Source: Ramicandelaber brevisporus (taxonomy: Eukaryota > Kickxellomycota > Ramicandelaberales > Ramicandelaberaceae). From it: DNA of 15,382 bases. This document shows positions 6,393-15,098 of the stretch, in pieces. The stretch's first letter is position 1. Each line of letters begins with the position of its first letter. Both the position numbers and the translations under genes were made by a program. The stretch covers positions 1-15,382 of the forward strand of contig MU602955.1 in assembly GCA_025201865.1 (NCBI GenBank). Direction: 5' to 3'. The notes under the pieces were generated by a model. It did not search any database and was not told the DNA's origin. It saw nothing but the letters and a program-made list of their open reading frames with translations.

Positions 6393-9300
6393 ATGACACT
6401 TCAAAATCAAGGTGGACCAGATCCTGGTGGTGGTGGTGGTAGCAGTAGCAGACGGTCTGGACGACGGACAGGTGGCGGACACAAACGAACAGGCAGCGAC
6501 AGCAGTAACGCCAGCGGGAAGAACAGTGCGGCTGTGAGATCTACTTCTACATCTACTTCTGATCGGCAGTTTGTGCCTAGGCAAGTGCATTGGGATGACA
6601 ATGATAACTCACAGCAGCAGCAGTATTATCATCATCAACCACCACATCCATACTCAGTCGTATTCTTGATCAGCCAGCAATCGCTATCACAGCAGCAAAC
6701 GCGTGTATTGAATGTCATGCTTCATGTACTGCTGTATCTCCATGACCATGTTTCGCGCAATGTGAGATGGGCTGCAAAGGTAGTTGACATGACAATCCCA
6801 CCAAAGTGCACAACAGTTGCTGCGGCAGTAATGGCTGGGAAGAGGAGAGCTGAGCCAGTTGTAGCCGGATCACAGTTTGAGCGGCTCGATTCAACTTCGT
6901 GGAGGCGGTTTAGAGAACACGTTGAATGTTCATACTCGAGTGGAGCTGCAGATGTGACGAGTGTTGTCAGTGGCAGAGGAGATCAAGACAGACTGTGCCA
7001 TATCAGAAGGCATCTTGCTCAGCTACTGGGAGATTACATCGCGCGCATTCACGAAGATGATGACGATCAAAGAGGCAATGCGGTGAACATGCGTCGCGCT
7101 GTTGTGGTCATTGCCGATCTGCCAACCTCTTCGTCAGACATTGCTTCGTGGCTGTCACTGAACAATGTGCCACGAAACGATGATCAATGGAGAATAGCAT
7201 TGAGAGATATGTGCACTCAATTGCTTGGTGATGGACTCTTTGACAATTTGGCTGCCAAAAGAACATCCGTCTCATGGATCGATACTGCCCCCTTCAATGT
7301 GCAGGATGGGACTGAGCACTTTGCATTTAGAAGGACATTGTCAGCCATTCTGTTGGCATTTGGCGGCTGTTTGCTGGATGTGTCTGTGCTGGACACTGCA
7401 TCTCGGCTGGGTATAATTGAGCACGCATTACGAAGGCAATTGAGTAGATCGACTGATATGAGTCTGGCTCAGCAACTGCGAACAGCGGCAAAGTGGGAAG
7501 AGGCAGCAGCCACTGTGTCAATATCAATATCGATGATTGAATCTTTTGCATCTAATGAAAACTCTACCATTCATGCAACAATTTCTGATGAATCTGGTGA
7601 ACAGTTGATGAGTCTTACTGGTTACGATATCCAGCAGCTATCATTTGCAAACGATAGCTGCGCTGCAACTGCAACTGCAACTGCGACTGCACCGGGTCTC
7701 TTTAGTCCACTCACTATCAATCGATCGGCCGTTCCACAGCCACAGCAACTGTTGAACTTGAGAACAATAGCACCACGCCTGGTTGACAAACAGCAGCTGT
7801 TATCAACCTTTCCTCAGCTGGAGACAGATTCTATCAAGCAGTATGTTTTAGTTATTCCGCAATCTCATCAATATCCATGGATTCAGGAGCTCATTTCCTC
7901 CTCGCCTCACCGAGTTATGGTTGCCACTTGGAGTGAGGATTGTAGAATCGCATTATTGTCAACAAATAGTGGGTCATCTCTTCTCACTGTCAGTCTCTAC
8001 GATGTCACATGCGATATTGGCGATTTGGTCACATTTTCCTCAGCATCAGAAAGGACGGACTATGGACAAGTTGGCCCGGAATGGTTGAGCTGGAATAATG
8101 TGCGAACAAAATGGTTTGAAAAATTGTATGCAACATCAGCTCGGCAGCTTGGTATGGTAGCAAATGGTGTCTCGTTCATAGCAAATTCAGATGTTCAACT
8201 TGTTTATGCCAGCAATGATGTTGATGATGACGGTGTCATTCCAGCAATGCCTGCGGAATCCATCTTACCACAGCAGCAGCTAGCTCTAATCGAGTCTGCA
8301 GCTGCACCAGAGTCGGGTGTCAGCTCGGAGACATTGGATGAGTATGCAAACTGCACACTGAGTGAAATCTATGCTGATCTGCTTGTGGCTGCATCCAAGT
8401 CAGGTGTAGCCGCATCCAAATCAGGCTCAAGCGCAGGCTCTAACAGGGCTGAGCTTGCCATGGTTAAGCACATTCGTGGTATTCTTGGACAAGAGACAGC
8501 GTCTGTTGACGAAGTGGTTCAATTACTGGTTGCACCAGATGAGAGCGAGGACATGCATTTACAAACAATCAGTGCAGCCATTGCAAAAGCAGATTCAACA
8601 CGTCCAACGCAAAATTCAGCGGAGTCTCTGACTGTCAATTGGCAGCGCTGGGTGGATCATGTAACTGACTCCACGAACGATGCTCCAGCTATGATGATGT
8701 CGCCTCAGCAGCAGCTGCATGGTAGGCAGAAGAGGCAGCGTGCAATCATTGAGACCAAACACAGACATGCCAAAGTGGCTGAGACTCGTGCGCAATTGCT
8801 GCTGCGGCTATGTGTACTAGCTCACGGCCAATCTGACAATATATCTCTTGATGATGTTGATATAGACTTGTTTGAGTACTTTGATAGATTGTGTATTTGG
8901 GCATCGCTGGCTGGTGTTGGAAATGATTTAACTTCAGCACTGGATGAAGATGATAGTATAGAGCCACAGTCTAACAGCGGACTTGATATTGCACAGCGAT
9001 TTGTTAGTGAATCTGTAAAACCATTGTTTACTGAGCGGATTCCCGATATTGTTGAAAGAATGGCTATGCAATGTTCGTTGGATGATGCTCTAGAACTAAT
9101 GGGAAACTACAATCAGCAAGAAACCATTCAGAAGCAACAGCAGCAGCAACAACAATATAATCAGCCAGCTAGCAATAATGTTGCACAAGTTGACTCCTCA
9201 GTATCGGCTAAAGCGTACGGAGGATTGGCAGCAGCAACAGTAACAAATGACATATGGGTGCCAAACGCTGAAGTTGGTATGAAGAGAACATCCAGTGTAT

Positions 9301-10586
9301 CGAGTGTCCGTAGTGATACGAGCTTGCTTGATTTGGCCGATTCTTCTCGAACACGTAGCACTGCTACAGGTGCTGGACGGCCATCAAGACTTGGCGCAGC
9401 TCCCTCAAGTTTGTTGGCCAATCGAACTGTGTTCTTTCCACCTCCTTCAGCTGCTGCACCGCCTCCATCAACTTCAACCGCATTAGTAACAGGCGGTATT
9501 GTGTCCAAGCTTGGATCAAAGAGAGTGTCAGTCGCCAAGACAGCCACATTGAATGCAGTCAACAAGCGGCGCAATTTGGGACCAGTTAATCAAACTCAAC
9601 AAATGGTTAAACCGAAAGAAGCCGTCAAGCCAAAGGGCAGATTTGGACGTCAGAAGCATCATCAGTCAGCCCAAATGCAGTCTCAGGTACAAGCACTGCC
9701 AGAGTCTATTATGATGTCACCCAAGAGGAGACCAGTTCATTCAATGTGGATTGTCACTCAAACACCTCGGAGAAGAACAGTTCCGTACAGCTCAGTCGAG
9801 AGTGCAGATAATAATGGAGAACAGGTTCACACAGCAGTTGTTGAAGATTCGAGTAGCATCGATGGGCAAAACTCGTCGCCAATTCAATTCAGATTAAATG
9901 GATTCTCTACAGCTATAGCTACAGCCAGTAGTATTCCGTCAGCTGAAGCATCTCCCCGCAGACCGAGTTTTGCTGCTGCTGGTGCAGTCAAACGTGTAAT
10001 TACTTCATCTGCACCATATTTGGAAAATGAAACAATCGTGCTATCTCCTCGCAGAACATCGACCGGTAGACAGCAACAGCATCGGAGAACTGGATCAGGC
10101 TCAGGCTCAGGCAGTGCGAGTAGTCGACTGGCATCATCTGTAGCTTCGCCCAAGTCACCAAGACCGCCAAAGTCTCCACGGCCCTTACCACCAGGCACAG
10201 CGTTAATGACTGGCCCCAAAACATGGCGAGTGACAGAGACTCCACGACGCCGAATAGTGAGCAATGATCCAGCAATCAGCAGCACATCCTCTGGTAATAA
10301 CAGTGCCGCTGCAGCCGTAACTGCAACTGCAGCTGTGCCATCGATTACCGTTGATTCTCCGCGCAGAGTTTTAGTTCCTCAATCAAGGCTACAGACAGTG
10401 CTTCCGTTCTCCAGCACAAACTTAGAGAATGAAGCGGCAGCTACAGCCTCTGCATTGATACAGACAGACAAGCCGATTGTGGCGGCATCGCCAAAGACGC
10501 CAAAGACGCCAGCTGTTAGACTGAAACGCAAGAACCCCAATCCTAGACATCTCATGGATGGCGCTCGTCGAAAACTACAATTCTGA
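6393..10586 (+). CDS. Treslin/Sld3-like DNA replication-origin firing factor
   Basis: A 1397-residue nuclear-type protein. Sld3 (yeast) and Treslin/TICRR (animals) load Cdc45 onto the MCM helicase and, once phosphorylated by CDK, bind Dpb11/TopBP1. The best evidence is a segment at about 775-905 resembling the Sld3-Treslin domain: a basic helix (RQKRQRAIIETKHRHAK), LLLRLCVLAHG, then FDRLCIWASLAG (near 830), then FVSESVKPLFTERIPDIVER. Near residue 88 a hydrophobic strand (VVFLIS) followed by LLYLHDHVSRNVRWAAKVVD recalls the N-terminal Treslin region, with further strands to about 560. Residues 920-1397 are disordered, with a poly-Gln run, Lys/Arg-rich patches and many S/T-P-x-K/R sites, including two near-identical motifs with T1124 and T1283. 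The first ATG after the previous gene's stop (6393, AATATGA) is used. The family call rests on remembered motifs rather than an alignment; the main alternative is a large disordered protein of unknown role. Confidence 0.68.
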   Translation: MTLQNQGGPDPGGGGGSSSRRSGRRTGGGHKRTGSDSSNASGKNSAAVRSTSTSTSDRQFVPRQVHWDDNDNSQQQQYYHHQPPHPYSVVFLISQQSLSQQQTRVLNVMLHVLLYLHDHVSRNVRWAAKVVDMTIPPKCTTVAAAVMAGKRRAEPVVAGSQFERLDSTSWRRFREHVECSYSSGAADVTSVVSGRGDQDRLCHIRRHLAQLLGDYIARIHEDDDDQRGNAVNMRRAVVVIADLPTSSSDIASWLSLNNVPRNDDQWRIALRDMCTQLLGDGLFDNLAAKRTSVSWIDTAPFNVQDGTEHFAFRRTLSAILLAFGGCLLDVSVLDTASRLGIIEHALRRQLSRSTDMSLAQQLRTAAKWEEAAATVSISISMIESFASNENSTIHATISDESGEQLMSLTGYDIQQLSFANDSCAATATATATAPGLFSPLTINRSAVPQPQQLLNLRTIAPRLVDKQQLLSTFPQLETDSIKQYVLVIPQSHQYPWIQELISSSPHRVMVATWSEDCRIALLSTNSGSSLLTVSLYDVTCDIGDLVTFSSASERTDYGQVGPEWLSWNNVRTKWFEKLYATSARQLGMVANGVSFIANSDVQLVYASNDVDDDGVIPAMPAESILPQQQLALIESAAAPESGVSSETLDEYANCTLSEIYADLLVAASKSGVAASKSGSSAGSNRAELAMVKHIRGILGQETASVDEVVQLLVAPDESEDMHLQTISAAIAKADSTRPTQNSAESLTVNWQRWVDHVTDSTNDAPAMMMSPQQQLHGRQKRQRAIIETKHRHAKVAETRAQLLLRLCVLAHGQSDNISLDDVDIDLFEYFDRLCIWASLAGVGNDLTSALDEDDSIEPQSNSGLDIAQRFVSESVKPLFTERIPDIVERMAMQCSLDDALELMGNYNQQETIQKQQQQQQQYNQPASNNVAQVDSSVSAKAYGGLAAATVTNDIWVPNAEVGMKRTSSVSSVRSDTSLLDLADSSRTRSTATGAGRPSRLGAAPSSLLANRTVFFPPPSAAAPPPSTSTALVTGGIVSKLGSKRVSVAKTATLNAVNKRRNLGPVNQTQQMVKPKEAVKPKGRFGRQKHHQSAQMQSQVQALPESIMMSPKRRPVHSMWIVTQTPRRRTVPYSSVESADNNGEQVHTAVVEDSSSIDGQNSSPIQFRLNGFSTAIATASSIPSAEASPRRPSFAAAGAVKRVITSSAPYLENETIVLSPRRTSTGRQQQHRRTGSGSGSGSASSRLASSVASPKSPRPPKSPRPLPPGTALMTGPKTWRVTETPRRRIVSNDPAISSTSSGNNSAAAAVTATAAVPSITVDSPRRVLVPQSRLQTVLPFSSTNLENEAAATASALIQTDKPIVAASPKTPKTPAVRLKRKNPNPRHLMDGARRKLQF

Positions 10587-10679
10587 TCCACAAACATTGC
10601 AAGAAAGAAAACAATTGATTAAAGATGTTAATTAAGTTATAAAAGTAAAAGAAAAATAGAGAAGAAAAAGAATGATTAA
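10587..10679. other. convergent intergenic gap (3' ends)
   Basis: Only 93 bases, A-rich on the plus strand, separate the stop codons of the plus-strand Treslin-like gene and the minus-strand gene at 10680. Transcription must end within or beyond this gap from both sides, so the 3' untranslated regions may overlap. AT-rich motifs such as TTAATTAA (10674-10681) are present, but no perfect AATAAA was seen on the plus strand. Confidence 0.5.
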
Positions 10680-11318
10680 TTAAATGAGTTCGTTGCGCAG
10701 GGTATCAGTATCATTGCCATCGTTGGCCGCATTGGCTTCGACTGCTTGAACTCTTGCCGCATTTCTTTGTTCAATCTGGCGCTCAATCTCCACTTGCTGC
10801 GCAATGATCTCCGCCTGTCTAAACTTGCGACGGTCAATCTTGTGCTCGACATCTGTGTCCTTGAAATGCTTCGTGTTGCTATTAACCTTCATTTCCTGCT
10901 TGTAAAAATAGAATGCCACGCCTTCCAGTACAACCAAGACTGCCCACGGAATCGGAATGTACTTTTTCGAACTTGCATTATCCGGAATTGTAAATGCAAA
11001 TACCGTCGTCAGAGCAATGATCAGCAATAAACCCAGAGCAACGACGATAAACTTGCGACGAGTGTTGCGGTTGAGCTTTGCAAGGTACTCGATGCGTTCT
11101 TGGTCGGTCGCAGTCTGCTCATGATATCGCTCGGGAATGATTCCGTCATGGTTGTCGTCGTCGTCGTCATTGTCGGGAAGTTGCTGGTCTTCGCTTGTGC
11201 GTGGGCCGCGTTCGGTGGAGCTGAAGAGCTCGAGAACAATGCTGGGAGCGCGCGAGCCTCTGTCCACAGCCCGAGCTTGGGCTGCAGTTGGTGTTGTTGC
11301 GTTGGCAAGTGTTGACAT
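10680..11318 (-). CDS. two-membrane-segment protein with C-terminal coiled coil, function unknown
   Basis: A 212-residue product: a disordered acidic N-terminus with a run of Asp residues (51-55), a charged helix (73-88), a membrane segment at about 90-110 (VVALGLLLIIALTTVFAF), a short loop with several Lys, and a second segment at about 122-139. A charged helix from about 158 to 195, rich in Glu, Gln, Arg and Ile, probably forms a coiled coil. No signal peptide is present, and no family is recognised; the layout would fit a small ER or vesicle membrane protein with both ends in the cytosol. ATG 11318 starts the frame (ACTAATGT context), preceded by a pyrimidine-rich leader on its sense strand. 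The gene is clearly coding: the frame is long and charge and hydrophobicity are patterned as in a real protein. Confidence 0.72.
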   Translation of the reverse strand: MSTLANATTPTAAQARAVDRGSRAPSIVLELFSSTERGPRTSEDQQLPDNDDDDDNHDGIIPERYHEQTATDQERIEYLAKLNRNTRRKFIVVALGLLLIIALTTVFAFTIPDNASSKKYIPIPWAVLVVLEGVAFYFYKQEMKVNSNTKHFKDTDVEHKIDRRKFRQAEIIAQQVEIERQIEQRNAARVQAVEANAANDGNDTDTLRNELI

Positions 11319-11746
11319 TAGTGAGGAGGAAAAAAAAAAGTGAGTGTGATTGTGTAATTAGTCAGGATATCGTGTGTGCGAGTATGAGAGAGTGTGTATG
11401 CGAGAGAGAGAATGAACAAAAAGTCGATTTCTTCCGATCGCTGTCAATGTTCAGAGAGAAGGGCAGCGAGGGAGAGAGAGACCACGGATACTTTATATCG
11501 CGCAAGTACACGAGTTTTTTACGCGGAGATTGAAGAAAGTCAACTCGTCACACGCACAAGCACACACAACCACATAGACACGCATGCGAATCGCGTGTAT
11601 CGAGAGTGTCAAAAAGTGTCGGAGATTTTGAAGGGGAAAAAAATGTGGAGAACCACGACAGCTAATGTTACACAACGTATAACCTGCCAGCGACAAGACG
11701 ATGACAAATTTGACACTAGCCTCGATCGGGCTTAAAGCAAGATTAT
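11319..11746. other. intergenic region, purine-rich on the plus strand
   Basis: This 428-base stretch is the 5' side of the minus-strand gene at 10680-11318 and the 3' side of the monooxygenase gene. It holds GA and GT microsatellite-like tracts (about 11380-11490) and CA-rich bases (11550-11585). Short frames open here on both strands are low complexity, and no further gene or RNA is supported. Confidence 0.6.
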
Positions 11747-13624
11747 TTAAAAGATCGAGAGGTATTGTTTAATGCGTTCAACATCTTTGGGGCTCGACAG
11801 AGTTCCAACAAGACCAACTACGCCATCTGGACGAACCAGGATAAACGAACTATCCACTGATGCTGGCCAGGTTGAAGGATCTGCACTGATGGCTTTTTGC
11901 AAATCACGACTGGTACTATCTCGGAACTTGGCTATTGGATTGACGGCTGTGCTTACAGCATCGGCGTGCGTGACTGCGATCAGATCCACAAATCGATGCA
12001 GATAATGTGGAGATTCGATCGAGCTCGGTGCGGATTCGCCAGTAAACGAGCAGTCGCGATTGAATCTCGATACGTGAGCACCTAGTTCAGTCAGTAGGAG
12101 AGTTGCATCTTTGTCATCCGACGACGCTGACAAAAGAACCACAATATGAAAGGCTGTACCAGATGCCAACAGACGCTGCATGCTGATATGGTTGCCAGTG
12201 ACAGTGTCAATAATTTGCGCATCAGGAAACCGACGACCCGGATGGCCATATTCATTCAAATGCGAGAGAATGACTGAATCGTCAACCAATGCATTTCGCT
12301 CATACTGGATGGCAATTTGAGAGTTCTTGAGTGCCATATCACCAAACCCAAGCCACGATGCTGGGAGATATGGCATGATCCAGAACCGCATAAACCACGA
12401 GAGCCAGCCAGTCGACTGAGAATAACGAATCAGTCGGCGCGAGTGGTCAATAACCTGCGCAGCCACTGGTCTCCGCTCCTGCTCATATGTCTCCATCAAC
12501 ACTCGATGATCTGCACCACATTTGACAGCGAGCGCGAGTTTCCATGCCAAGTTGAATGCGTCTTGCATACCGAGATTCATCCCTTGGCCACCAGCCGGAC
12601 TGTGGCAGTGAGCAGCGTCGCCGGCAATCATGACACGGTGATGTTTACCATCAACGTACTTTTCGCTCAATCGTTCGTTGATTTGGAATGTGGTTATCCA
12701 AGTCACATTCGAAATATCAATCGATACACTCGGTCCAACAATATTCTTGACATCGGCAACCAGCTCCTTAACAGTAAATGGCCCAGGATTACCGCTGATA
12801 TCACCGCGCCGATAGCCAATGCGAACACGGCGAGCAGCTGGCGTGGATGGCTGCTGATTGGGTAGATCAAAGATAATCATCGTCTTTGTGCCGTCGGCGC
12901 TGGAGATATTGCCAGAGCATGGAGGCAAATTGGAGACGAGGTCGACATCTGCAATAGCAGACTCGCTGTTAGTAGTCACACCTTCAAACCTCCAATTCAT
13001 TAGCTTCCGCACAGCGCTTCTCCCACCATCGCATCCAACCATGAATCGAGCGCGAACTGCGACATGCTCTGAAGGTCCATCCAGAGCATAGTCGATCGCA
13101 TCTTCATTCGCATCACTGCCAGTTTTATTCGTGGCATACCAGTCGTACACTTTGCCATCACCAAGCTGCCTTATTGTTACTACAACACCAGTATCATCTG
13201 ATGTGACGCTTACTAATTCCATCGAGCGCTCCACTTCAACACGACCGCGCTCCTTGAGCTTCTCAGTCAAGACTCTCTCAGTGACATCCTGCTCCAATAT
13301 CATCAGCCGATTTTGCGTGCTTGGAAGAGCAGAGTACGTTACCAGTTGCTTTGCTGTTATGCCGCTAATTCTCGCCAGTCCGTCCACATACTTGCCATTG
13401 GCTTTCTCCAGCGCTGGCAAAATATCGAGAGAGGCGAGTACCTCGAGCATTCGAGGGTGATAGCCAAGTGCGCGTGATGTCGTGGCTGATGCTGGGGACT
13501 TGTCGATTAGACGGCAGCTGACACCGAAGCGGCGCAGGTTGTAAGCCAGAAACAGGCCGACTGGTCCAGCACCTACAATCAGCACGTCTGTATCGTGGTC
13601 AGTAGTTGCTGTAATCGAGTTCAT
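11747..13624 (-). CDS. FAD-dependent aromatic hydroxylase (class A flavoprotein monooxygenase)
   Basis: A 625-residue enzyme expected to use NAD(P)H and oxygen to hydroxylate an aromatic or polyketide-like substrate. The FAD-binding Rossmann motif is GAGPVG (18-23) after a short leader. The second FAD/NAD(P)H fingerprint is GCDGGRSAVRKL (Asp199), and the third is GDAAHCHSPAGGQGMN (Asp336), which contacts the ribityl chain of FAD. The C-terminal 150 residues look like the thioredoxin-fold domain of phenol 2-monooxygenase and MhpA/PgaE-type enzymes, ending in a strand VRPDGVVGLVG. Length matches phenol-hydroxylase-like members. ATG 13624 is the first ATG giving the usual spacing to GxGxxG. The frame is open upstream, but only through a CT- and CAA-rich leader. 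No metabolic partner genes lie nearby, so the substrate cannot be named. No mitochondrial targeting sequence is evident. Confidence 0.93.
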   Translation of the reverse strand: MNSITATTDHDTDVLIVGAGPVGLFLAYNLRRFGVSCRLIDKSPASATTSRALGYHPRMLEVLASLDILPALEKANGKYVDGLARISGITAKQLVTYSALPSTQNRLMILEQDVTERVLTEKLKERGRVEVERSMELVSVTSDDTGVVVTIRQLGDGKVYDWYATNKTGSDANEDAIDYALDGPSEHVAVRARFMVGCDGGRSAVRKLMNWRFEGVTTNSESAIADVDLVSNLPPCSGNISSADGTKTMIIFDLPNQQPSTPAARRVRIGYRRGDISGNPGPFTVKELVADVKNIVGPSVSIDISNVTWITTFQINERLSEKYVDGKHHRVMIAGDAAHCHSPAGGQGMNLGMQDAFNLAWKLALAVKCGADHRVLMETYEQERRPVAAQVIDHSRRLIRYSQSTGWLSWFMRFWIMPYLPASWLGFGDMALKNSQIAIQYERNALVDDSVILSHLNEYGHPGRRFPDAQIIDTVTGNHISMQRLLASGTAFHIVVLLSASSDDKDATLLLTELGAHVSRFNRDCSFTGESAPSSIESPHYLHRFVDLIAVTHADAVSTAVNPIAKFRDSTSRDLQKAISADPSTWPASVDSSFILVRPDGVVGLVGTLSSPKDVERIKQYLSIF

Positions 13625-13740
13625 TTTTTGTTGCTGTTGTTGTTGTGTTTTTGTGAGCGTGAGAGGAGTAAGAGAGGAGAGAAGAATGAGGGATCGAGTC
13701 AAATCCTCCTTGGTTGCCGATGGGAAGCAAGCCAACACTG

Positions 13741-14032
13741 ACTGCCCAAATTAATCAAAGATGCAACCCTTTCATTGGGCCTCTCACGATCACATTTTGT
13801 ATTCTTTGTAACATAGCTGTTTTAATTAATAAAAAATATGATGACAATGACGAAAGATAAATAGACGAATAGTGATTAATGATTAGTGATTAATAGTGGC
13901 TCGGGTGGGCGATAGGCATAAGCAAGATGTAAAAGGGATTCATTTGTGTACTGACTTATCATATCGATGGAAGAATTTGAATATTCTCTCTTATACTGCA
14001 CCTCTTGGATGTCTTGCAACCAATAGTGTGTT
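13741..14032. other. AT-rich intergenic region
   Basis: This 292-base stretch lies between two minus-strand genes. It holds an imperfect 14-base tandem repeat (AGTGATTAATGATT, 13871-13884, followed by AGTGATTAAT) and AT-rich sequence near 13820-13860. It probably contains the 3' end of the gene at 14033-14714 and the promoter of the monooxygenase gene. No RNA gene or ORF is supported. Confidence 0.55.
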
Positions 14033-14714
14033 TCATGGGACACCAACTAACAGTGGTTGATAAGTACTCAAAGTGTGTAGCACTTCACTCTTTAGACTCA
14101 ATAGCGGTTGATTCAGCGCATTATCCACATTACGCTGACATCCAATTGAAACTGGAACACCAAAGCAGTTATTACAGGCATGTCCATCTACTAGATTAAA
14201 TCTCGAAACTCGTGCAGCGATACTGACATCTGTGCAACTTCCCATATCATTCGACTCCAAACTCGCACTTGCAGACTCTTCAGAGCAAGCCGTTGTGGCG
14301 GATATAACGTCAGCCTCTACTTCAACTCCAACTCGTTTTCTCCACTTTATTGTGATACATCCTAACAGCCACAAAATCAACACAATCGGAATTGCCAGTC
14401 TTGACATGAGAATTGCTACCATAGTAGTTATGATTAATGGAACCCAGAACCACGATGTGAGCCAACCGACACTAGTTGTTGTGCATGTACATGGGCGTGC
14501 CTGATAAGTGTCCATTGCCTTCGTAATAGCGCGTTTTACCATAGCCAACACCAGTACCATATGCTGTACCATAAGTTGTACCATAAGCAGGACCATTGTT
14601 GTTAGATGAATAGCTGCGAGTGGCCGTGTAATTTGACGTGCCACCCCAAACATTTGACCAGTTTGGTTCTGGTGGCGCTGAAGTGACATAATAGGATGAG
14701 TAAAAAGAAGGCAT
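14033..14714 (-). CDS. Gly/Tyr-rich small membrane protein, reading frame split (probable short intron)
   Basis: The first part opens at ATG 14714 and encodes a Ser/Tyr/Asn-rich N-terminus (MPSFYSSYYVTSAPPEPNW) followed by Tyr-Gly-Thr repeats; its frame stops at 14472. The second part, in a frame shifted by one, carries a strongly hydrophobic segment (WLTSWFWVPLIITTMVAIL and onward to LWLLGC), a basic stop (KWRKR) and a cytosolic-type tail to TGA at 14033. Both parts look coding, and they overlap at 14472-14503, so a splice is likely. One frame-correct model removes 14549-14501 (49 bases, GTTGGC...TTATCAG), giving 55 + 155 codons. The donor is weak, so a true frameshift or another splice pair remains possible. 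Poly-Tyr/Gly N-termini followed by one or two membrane spans occur in several small fungal surface or vesicle proteins; no specific family is recognised. Confidence 0.5.
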
Positions 14715-14958
14715 GCAGGATTAAGTGTCTATAACAGTGAGTTCATCAACAATATGGCATAACACCAGAGTACAGTTGATTGGCTGTGAAGCAACTCTGT
14801 GGAGGAGCTTGGATGAAGCAGAGAAAGAGAGCTATTCTGTGCACGTCCAGGTCGACTGCGTCACAGATCCGGCTGTCGAGAGTGGAGTGAAGATCAACAC
14901 AGGGTAACCAATGGAATGCGTCAGTGGCAGAAACGAAGAGCAACCGCAGACACGCGCA

Positions 14959-14988
14959 GGTAACAACACGGTAACAACACGGTAATAA
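14959..14988. repeat. tandem repeat of GGTAACAACAC
   Basis: Two exact copies (14959-14969 and 14970-14980) and a partial, altered third copy (GGTAATAA) stand head to tail. On the minus strand the unit reads GTGTTGTTACC. It lies about 245 bases upstream of the start codon of the minus-strand gene at 14714, so it may be a promoter element. Confidence 0.6.
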
Positions 14989-15082
14989 GCGTGATAGAAA
15001 GAGATCTGCAAGAGAGTAGTGGAGTACGCGATCAACCAACTCTCTCTGCTCGACGACAACCATCAGGAGACATATGAGCGGC

Positions 15083-15098
15083 TATATAGATATATTTT
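15083..15098. promoter_or_regulatory. TATA-rich tract
   Basis: TATATAGATATATTTT, flanked by complementary arms CGGCT (15079-15083) and AGCCG (15101-15105). It could be a TATA element for the minus-strand gene starting at 14714 (about 370 bases away) or for a plus-strand transcript to the right. Confidence 0.25.

Noticed and set aside
13625-13738. N-terminal extension of the monooxygenase frame to a GTG codon
   Set aside because: The segment is CT- and CAA-rich leader sequence, and the ATG at 13624 gives the normal distance to the FAD-binding motif; similar non-ATG extensions before 1120, 3568, 4577 and 6393 were dropped for the same reason.
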